A stretch of DNA of 64,000 nucleotides, taken from Isoetes taiwanensis. Lineage: Eukaryota > Streptophyta > Lycopodiopsida > Isoetales > Isoetaceae. The position numbers and the translations under genes were made by a program. Numbering within the stretch: position 1 is the first letter of the stretch; the number at the start of each line of letters is the position of its first letter. Below, in pieces: positions 57,305-64,000 of this stretch. The stretch is from the NCBI GenBank assembly GCA_021234155.1, contig JAJEKV010000055.1, positions 851,090-915,089 of the forward strand. Reading direction: 5' to 3'. The notes under the pieces were generated by a model. The model worked only from the letters and a program-made list of their open reading frames with translations. It ran no database searches and was not told the DNA's origin.

Positions 57305-59464
57305 TCTGATATTGGGTTCTTTCCAAATCTGTGTCTACACTATATTGGAACCTTTGAGTAGGTAGTCAATTAATTTTAAATGCAATGCGTGGTTTAAGGT
57401 GGTTGAGTCACTCTTCCTAAAAGCACCATGTTGAAAGCACCTCTGCTTCATGGTTACTAGTAAAACATAGACATTTGGTCGCTAATATACCCAGAGAGAA
57501 GCTAAGGTGTTACGAAATTGCTCCTGCCCAATGCATGTCTCTCAATTTGGCAATTGAATATGCAGATATTTTGAACTCCATCATTCTCCATGTTCTTGAT
57601 TCAACTGGCTTTTTTCTTCTTATAGGGTATTGTAGGCTCCTTGAAAACAAGAGAGCGACAAAACTGTGCTGGGAAATTGACAAGATGATTTCTTGCCTTG
57701 AACTGCTACTCCTTTGAAGGACATTTTCAAGTCAACTTTTTGGTAAGTATCATTTTTTTTTCCTGGTCAGTTAGGGCATCGCCCTCCACTATTATGGCCT
57801 TACGAGAGTTATAATGAAATGGGCGCTCTAGATCTATAGTTTCGTATAGGAGAATGTCCCAGTGGGCCATTTTTTGGGTCAGCCAAAGGGCCCTTCGCAG
57901 AGAAAAGAATAAATGCCATGTGGCATCACGTGATTCGATAGTGGAGCAGAAAGTTGTCCACCCAAATTTTATGATATTTAATATGTTCCCTTGAGGAGAT
58001 GTGAATTCTTGAGGGAAGTCCTAGCAAACAAGTAAAAACACTTGCCTCGGCTTGCAAATAATAAAGAAACTACAAATACGACCCCTCCATTTTTGCACAA
58101 TTACAGTTCATGCAGGTTCTTTTACTTTTTTTTTTTTGGAGATAAATTGATGTCATGTGGTCTATACAATATAATGATTGACACAAGAACAGTTTGGGCC
58201 AAATTATTTTGTAAACGCCACAAACTTAAATCCATATCATTGCCATGATAGCAACAATATATTCACGTGTCTATTTAATATAAAATCGGTGTTTAAAATT
58301 GAAAGCATTAATAGAGCAACATCTCAAACAGACGATTTGAACACAAATGATGTTAACTCGAATATGCATATTTAACTCAAAAGGTTTTGTTTGTCATTTC
58401 TCTTAATCACTTTAAATGGTTGAGGTTGAGACATTGAGTTGAATAAAATATTGTATGTGCTCAAACCAATGTTGAGTTATGGAATAGCGTGATAGGACTC
58501 TGGCCCTTTCCAGATCTAGAGTAATATTTTAGGGATCAAGGATGAAATTCTTGTTGAAAACAAGAATCAAGTATCAAGTATTGTATTGTTTTGAAGTAGC
58601 AATATTGATTGATTGTGAAAACATGACTTTGAAGTATGATTTAAGCCACTTCACCTTTGGGTCACGGAGGGCAACCCTCCGTGCGCAGCACCTTGTTTAC
58701 TTTCACTTTCTTGAATTTTTTTTTTTTTAACAATTTCTTGAACTAGTCCTGCAGAATTGATGAAATTGTGCATTTTTTTTCTCCCTCCCACGCCTCCCCC
58801 AAACCCTTTTTTTGGGGTTGCCTAACCCGAGGTGCACACTTTCTTTGCAATTCTAGATATGCCACGTGTCATGCCACGTCAGCTTAATTTCATCTCAACC
58901 ATTAGATCTACTAATTTATTTTATGAATCCATAGTTGGGAAAAAAGAAAACCTAGGTAATTCCTTTGGCCGCTCGCGGCCCTAACCATTCCGACCCAGGC
59001 ATCTTGCCTTCGAATCCTTCCAATCTGGCCAACTAATTTCCTTCGACTGTTTTTTCTTTGTCATGGACATCCATGTTTGGAGTATGCCGGAGCTTGACTG
59101 GGAACCTCCTACAGGCCTGATTTTAGTTTTAAACCGGATGTCATTCATCATCTTGAACATGGGATGGAATATTGAGCAGATCTAGTTATGTCGTATTGCT
59201 TTGGTTCTTTACTTCTGATTCCGTACTTGTGATGCTGGTCTTATTTTCACTTGGATGAGCCTATCGTTAGACAGCAAAGAGGCGACCAGGTATGACTAAA
59301 TGCACAGATTTTTTCTTAAAAACGACCCTGCAAAACCAGACGTCTTAGAATATGTTTCTCCATAAGCAAATCCAGGGCTCTCCTTCCAAGCCAAACAAGG
59401 TTGTATATTCGATTATTTTGAGTGGTTAAACAAGCTCAGGAGATCTGCAGTTTGGAGGTTAGGT
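57305..59464. other. no gene seen; one perfect 9-bp hairpin
   Basis: AT-rich, with T-runs near 58123-58138 and 58718-58730. CACGGAGGG-CAA-CCCTCCGTG at 58663-58683 forms a perfect 9-bp stem with a 3-base loop. A chance 80-codon ORF at 57475-57717 shows no known domain. Confidence 0.4.
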
Positions 59465-59575
59465 ACTGGGATCTTGCCTACCAGATCTGATAAACTTGTG
59501 AAGAGAGATCTTCGAGATACGGAGGTGAGGGCGTGAAGAAGCCTCTGCAGAAGCAGGAGCAAGAGCAAGAGCAAT
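59465..59575 (-). pseudogene. gypsy pol linker scrap, near-copy of 28162-28272
   Basis: Almost identical to the gypsy fragment at 28162-28272 (for example GGGATCTTGCCTACCAGATC and GAGAGATCTTCGAGATA in both). It encodes the same KISLHKFIRSGRQDP block on the minus strand. Only about 110 bp are kept. Confidence 0.85.
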
Positions 59576-62435
59576 TTGAACATCTGGTTAGGTTAGTTTG
59601 GGTTATAGTTTCTTTTACTAGTGTGGCGTTTTCTGGTTCATTAGTCATTTGAGATCTTTACATTGTTGACATCGTCATGGCCTTGTTTGTTGTTCCTATA
59701 GCTTCATTTCCCTACCGGGGGTTACATTGTGTCCTTCTTTTTTATGTTCCTTTTGTCGTTAGGTGTTCTATGTAGTTTGTTGGTACGTTGATTCTACAAT
59801 TTTTGTTTTCTGCGCTCTGGTGGTAACTGTAGTTGGTTTTTTGTATACGATTTTTATGCCTTTTTTACTTTATGCATTCCAGTTGTCCCAGGGTTTCTTG
59901 TGCTCCTTCTCTCTACTTGCATTGGCATCCCGCCTCAAGGTTCAATAGCCATGTTACAAATTCATAGCCGATTTCATAAAAACCCCTACCACGTATCTCA
60001 AATGTCAATGAATTTGTTGGGTTTTGAGTTACAGGAGATTCACGTTATGTTGAGGTTGAATGCATCATTGGAATTTATTTCCATACCACACAATACCTCC
60101 TTTACAAATAGACATGAGGACCCCAAACATGTGCTATTTACATCATAGAAATGTTTACTTACGCAGATTCTAAGATGTTATAAGGAACTATGATTATTAC
60201 CTAAATTCTTGGTAGTTATCTGATGAACTATCTAGAATAGGAAGTACATACCAAGATGTTATAAGGAACTATAGAACGTGTGCCCGACAATGTCGGGCAT
60301 TAGTCATGATGTGTGGAATAGCTGCAATGGCACTAAAAAGAAGGTAAGAAATACAAATCGTAAGAATTACTTACACCTATATCATTGCGTGTGATTACCC
60401 ACAACTTAATGCCTGGGAATACCCACAACTAAATGCCTGTAAATGACAAAAACAAAATGAAGAAACTCTAGAAATAAAATGTTTCATAGAACAAATGGTT
60501 GAAAATGATGCCAATGCAAAACAATAGAACATAAGTGAGCAATCCTATCTATTAGCATTAGAACAAACATGTTTAACCTCAGCATTATATCAATGTTATG
60601 CTAGCTAATTACATAACATGCACATGCTTAAAGATGCTAGAAAAGATTGAAAAACACAGTACATAGTCTTTTCTATTTTGACATGAAAAGCACATCAGCA
60701 TAGCTTTTCCTTGCAGAGGAAGATTCAAAGAGGTGGATCACAGAAGGCATTGACGACGTTGCCCTTTGTTAAGATTATAAAGTGGCAAACATGTGAATAT
60801 CCGAACTTGAATAGACTTAAAGAATTTAGGTAACCACATTATTTAGAAGAAGCAAACCCAGCTGTAATAACCAGAATAATTACAGAACTTAGGTAACCAT
60901 ATAATATATTTAGAAGAAGCAAACCAGAATAGCAAATCCTATAATGCACATTAGCTTTCAATCCGCCTAGTATATTATCATATAACCTCTAAAAATTCAA
61001 ATAACTTTGCTATATAACAACAACAGCCTGTGAAACCGTTAATGTAGATGGTTCTTGGTGACAACATTATAGCTAGTATGATGGATTATTGATAAACACC
61101 ATGCTCCTTGCTACCATGGACCGCTCTAGAAATTCTCGTAGGACATAAAAATCAATGGTACGAAACTTACAGCAAATGCATCAAATAGGCAATCAGAAAT
61201 AGGAGTTATTATAAATGGCTTTTGGTGATAGCAGAATAGCCAGCATGATGGATTCCTTGATGAAAGCTATGCTTCCTATAACTATACGTTCTAGAAATTC
61301 TAGTAGAACATGAAAACTCAAATGATAATATAACTTAAAGTGAATGCATCATATATGCAATTACAAAGAAAGAATGAAATGAAAGAGGCAGATATAACCT
61401 ATTTACATGTTTGGACCTGCACTAAATGCATGTACAGCAATAGCAATAATGCTTGCATGAGTGACGTACCAGCTTATTGGACATTATTTAGTAGTCCATT
61501 CGTGCCTCTGTGAGCTGGTTGATAAGCAAAAACCAGCAAATCTGGATACAGAAAAAAGTTTCAATATTATTAGAGTGTCTTGTTGCTAAAACTACTTATT
61601 AAGGCATAACAGTAGAAAATGATATTTACCGAGATAAAATAGAGTCACTTCAGAACCTCTTAAAGCCAAATATTGCAAGCTTTGTTTGTTCAGCCACGGT
61701 AGTTTTTAAAAGCTCCGAGCACTGCCGCAAGGAAGGAAGAGCTGAAAAACAAAGAAACGACGAAGCTCAGAAAGCTATAGCCGGAAGAAGAAATTTGAAC
61801 AATGAATGACTCAATCTTGTTCCCGATGTAAAGCATGCTTTACAAATGCTTGGGGTAATGCCAACTCTTACATTGATGAAGCAGCGCTAGTATTAGCGAT
61901 GGAGATTCGCATCTTGGGACGGCTGTGTCCAGAAAGGAAAAGATAGACAGAAGAAAGATGAAAGCATTTGAAATTGACGGCCGATATCGCCAATAACGTC
62001 CCGCAGGGGGCCGAAGGGAACGTCGCATGCGTTTGCACATGCGGCGTTCTGGCACGCAACCCAACACTCTCCCTTTTTAATAGATAAGATGATTATTATT
62101 TAAATTCTTGGCAGTTATCTAATGAACTATCTAGAATAGGAACCAGATACTAAGTAATATATCAATCATAATTACAAATAGCAACATGAATTTCTTCTCG
62201 AATATTCAATAAAAAGCACATATCAAGCGAAATCAATCAAAATTTTGAATTTCGAAAAGCAACTCGAATTTCTCATATATTCCATGTCATCCTTCATATA
62301 GCTTCTCTCCTTTCTCAATATAAAAAAACTACAGAGCACAAAGTAGCACAAACAATGTTATTCCTAAAGCAATGTCTTGAGGAAAAGAGCAATGTCTTGA
62401 GCAATGTCTTTAGTATTTGTTGCAATATTTTGGGT
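59576..62435. other. no gene seen; tandem and direct repeats
   Basis: A 165-bp tandem duplication lies at about 61040-61360 (markers ATGATGGATT..TTGATAAA/GAAA and CTCTAGAAATTCT / GTTCTAGAAATTCT). A 50-bp direct repeat (marker GAACTATCTAGAATAGGAA) occurs near 60205-60250 and 62100-62145. TGCCCGACA-TGTCGGGCA near 60280 is a perfect palindrome around one base. No convincing ORF. Confidence 0.5.
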
Positions 62436-62439
62436 TGCC

Positions 62440-62640
62440 CCTAAGGGGGCAAACCCTTGTCCATGTGGGGTTTGTGGTATATTCCAGGTATATGCCAGTA
62501 TATGCCCGGAATATGCCAATAACTGCTACAAACCCATTATTGGCTGTAAACTGGCGGTCATTTCTGTTTCTGGGGAGGCACTCTGGAAACAGGCTAACCG
62601 GTGTTTTGGCGATGGTGGCTATCCCCTTTGGTAGACATGT
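62440..62640 (+). repeat. direct repeat, left copy (flanks lipase pseudogene)
   Basis: Begins CCCTAAGGGGGCAAACCCTT and continues with ATGTGGG, GTATAT..GGAATAT and AACCGGT in the same order as the right copy at 63447-63620. Confidence 0.7.
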
Positions 62641-62649
62641 CTGCAAATC

Positions 62650-63260
62650 CTACACACACCCACGTCTCCAAAACATCTCCGGCTGGAGCCTGCCCACTAA
62701 ACTCTTTCCTGCTTGCTCCTCATGGAGGAGCCCATGCTCATGTATACCTTCATCATTTTAGTGAGCGAATGATTGTTGCATTTCGAGGCACTGCTGAATT
62801 TCAAAAGACAGAATGTCGGATCTTTGCACAGGCCAGAACATGTTCGGTCAAGGATTTCCAGGTATTCCCTTTGTACCCTCTGGCATATGCTCCATGTTTG
62901 CCAATGAAACCCTAGATTACTATTCCCAGGCAGTGAAATATACAAAGCAAGCTTTAGCAGCCTATCCTAGTAGATCTTTGTTGCTCACAGATCATAGTTT
63001 GGGTGCTGGACTTGCCCTTTTGGATTCTGCAAATTTTTCTAACAGATTAGTGCTCCCTATTGTTGGATTCAGTGCCCCTGGTCTATCAGAGTTACCTAAA
63101 AGATGGAATTTGGAACTTAAGGCTGCTCAAGAGCATATGGTCTTTGTAATAGGGGATAAATGAAATGTAGTCATTAGATAAGCTTGGAATAGGCAGGTTG
63201 GCATTATTGGTTTGTATCAGACCTAGAAAATCCCTCATTGTAGTGTTTGCTTACAATGCC
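62650..63260 (+). pseudogene. class-3-type lipase pseudogene
   Basis: Three frames together give the family: PHGGAHAHVYLHHFSERMIV then AFRGT; NETLDYYSQAVKYTKQALAA then SLLLTDHSLGAGLALLDSAN; and VGFSAPGLSELPKRWNLEL to VFVIGDK. The nucleophile elbow GHSLG has become DHSLG, one frameshift splits the ORF near 62850, and TGA/TAG stops cut the end (63161 and later), past which AWNRQVGIIGLYQT can still be read. The N-terminal and C-terminal parts are missing. It cannot make an active enzyme. Confidence 0.8.
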
Positions 63261-63446
63261 ATTTCTAGGATTAATATATTAGATCTACTAAGGCCTTCCA
63301 AGGATCTTGACTCCTTAACTTGTTTCTTTGAGAGCCACTAAAAACATTTGATTAGCCTTATATACCAAGGTTCAAGACTTGTGTGCCAAATAGCGAATCT
63401 CAATCAGTGCACATATAGGACACTCAGCAAATAGCGAATCACATAT

Positions 63447-63620
63447 AGTGCACCTAAGGGGGCAAACCCTTGTTTATGTGGGTTTTTGGCATATCCTAGG
63501 TATATACTGGAATATACCTAGAATATCTTGGTGATGGCTAAAACCCCATTTGTTATCACAAATGCCGTCACCTTCCTTGTGGATGGCGGATGCTCCAACC
63601 GGTAATGGGGGGCCCTTTTA
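63447..63620 (+). repeat. direct repeat, right copy
   Basis: Begins ACCTAAGGGGGCAAACCCTT, 1.0 kb after the left copy, and follows the same order of motifs, with several substitutions and small indels. Confidence 0.7.
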
Positions 63621-63686
63621 GGTTCTTGTCTTGTTCTTGGAGCCTAAGTTAATTTGTATTCATCATAGGTAAGATAGCAAAGAGTT

Positions 63687-64000
63687 ATGACGAATGCAGT
63701 CAGAATAGCGACTTCTGAATCGCATGCTTGTATTTGCGAGCCCAATTCCACGACTTTTGATGCGCTACACGAGCAAGACACTCCTAGTTTATTCTTGCGA
63801 AAATGCAGTGGGGCGACACCAATGGTTTGGCTAAGGGGAAGCAGATTCATGCTTATCTTCACAGAAGTGGGCTTCTACATGATAGATTTTGGGCAATCTT
63901 GTTGTCGAGATGTATGGAAAGTCCGGTGACCTAGAAAATGCTTTTGGTTTATTCAAATGTATTTCTAAACCGAATGTTTATTCATGCAATATTATGATGG
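63687..64000 (+). pseudogene. PPR (PLS-type) protein, partial at window end, frameshifted
   Basis: GLAKGKQIHAYLHRSGLLHD and MYGKSGDLENAFGLFKCISK then PNVYSCNIMM are typical successive pentatricopeptide repeats of plant organelle RNA-editing/processing factors. Each lies in its own frame: one base is missing at the TTTT near 63880, and another shift lies near 63815 (KCSG / DTNGL). The final 95 bases are open to the window edge. It is either a pseudogene or a gene with errors; the rest lies outside. Confidence 0.75.

Noticed and set aside
58663-58683. Helitron 3' hairpin
   Set aside because: The 9-bp stem is perfect, but no CTRRT end follows and no TC start was seen upstream.
62813-63163. Active lipase
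   Set aside because: Nucleophile-elbow glycine is replaced by Asp, the ORF is frameshifted and both ends are missing.

Overview
This is a land-plant nuclear segment. Spliced GT-AG genes of plant type (an RNA-dependent RNA polymerase, an endomembrane nonaspanin, the GPI-anchor subunit PIG-P, a BTB protein and a PPR fragment) sit in a larger mass of decayed retrotransposons, short retroposons and tandem repeats. The TE load, the LINE type and an HUH-Rep gene would fit a large-genome seedless plant such as a fern, but the sequence alone does not prove the lineage.

Layout. 1-3.5 kb: broken Ty3/gypsy chromovirus pol and a possible LTR. 5.3-9.6 kb (-): complete four-exon RDR gene (about 1150 codons, DLDGD active site), with two interlocked inverted repeats directly upstream of its start. 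10.8-14.1 kb: LINE reverse-transcriptase remains, a satellite carrying a dated insertion, and a LINE 3' end. 15.5-15.8 kb: palindromes and a long hairpin. 16.9-17.8 kb (+): complete PIG-P gene with a decayed extra copy of its last exon. 19.3-19.8 kb: LINE scrap. 21.7-25.6 kb (-): complete nine-exon TM9SF/TMN gene. 26-31 kb: MITE-like element, gypsy fragments, a 12-bp-period TTAGTCA array, an ORF1-only LINE derivative and a small three-exon candidate gene. 31.7-40.7 kb: dispersed repeats around a 5.9-kb LINE that lies inside a (GA)n microsatellite and is itself split by 2.5 kb of host-gene debris. 40.7-46.3 kb: tandem and SINE-like repeats with Pol III boxes. 46.6-48.4 kb (-): gene for a Rep-type HUH endonuclease with a second ORF behind it. 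50.9-52.7 kb (+): single-exon BTB gene with a minisatellite-encoded tail. 55.6-64 kb: LINE endonuclease scrap, a Cys-motif pseudogene, repeats, a lipase pseudogene between direct repeats, and the start of a PPR (pseudo)gene.

The three clean genes (RDR, PIGP, TMN) are unrelated housekeeping or silencing genes with no operon-like link. The most unusual items are the Replitron-like HUH/Rep gene without a helicase, the shared 3'-end hairpin and microsatellite tails of the LINEs, and the inverted repeats at the RDR promoter. All exon boundaries were worked out by eye from reading frame, phase and GT/AG sites; no alignment or database search was run.
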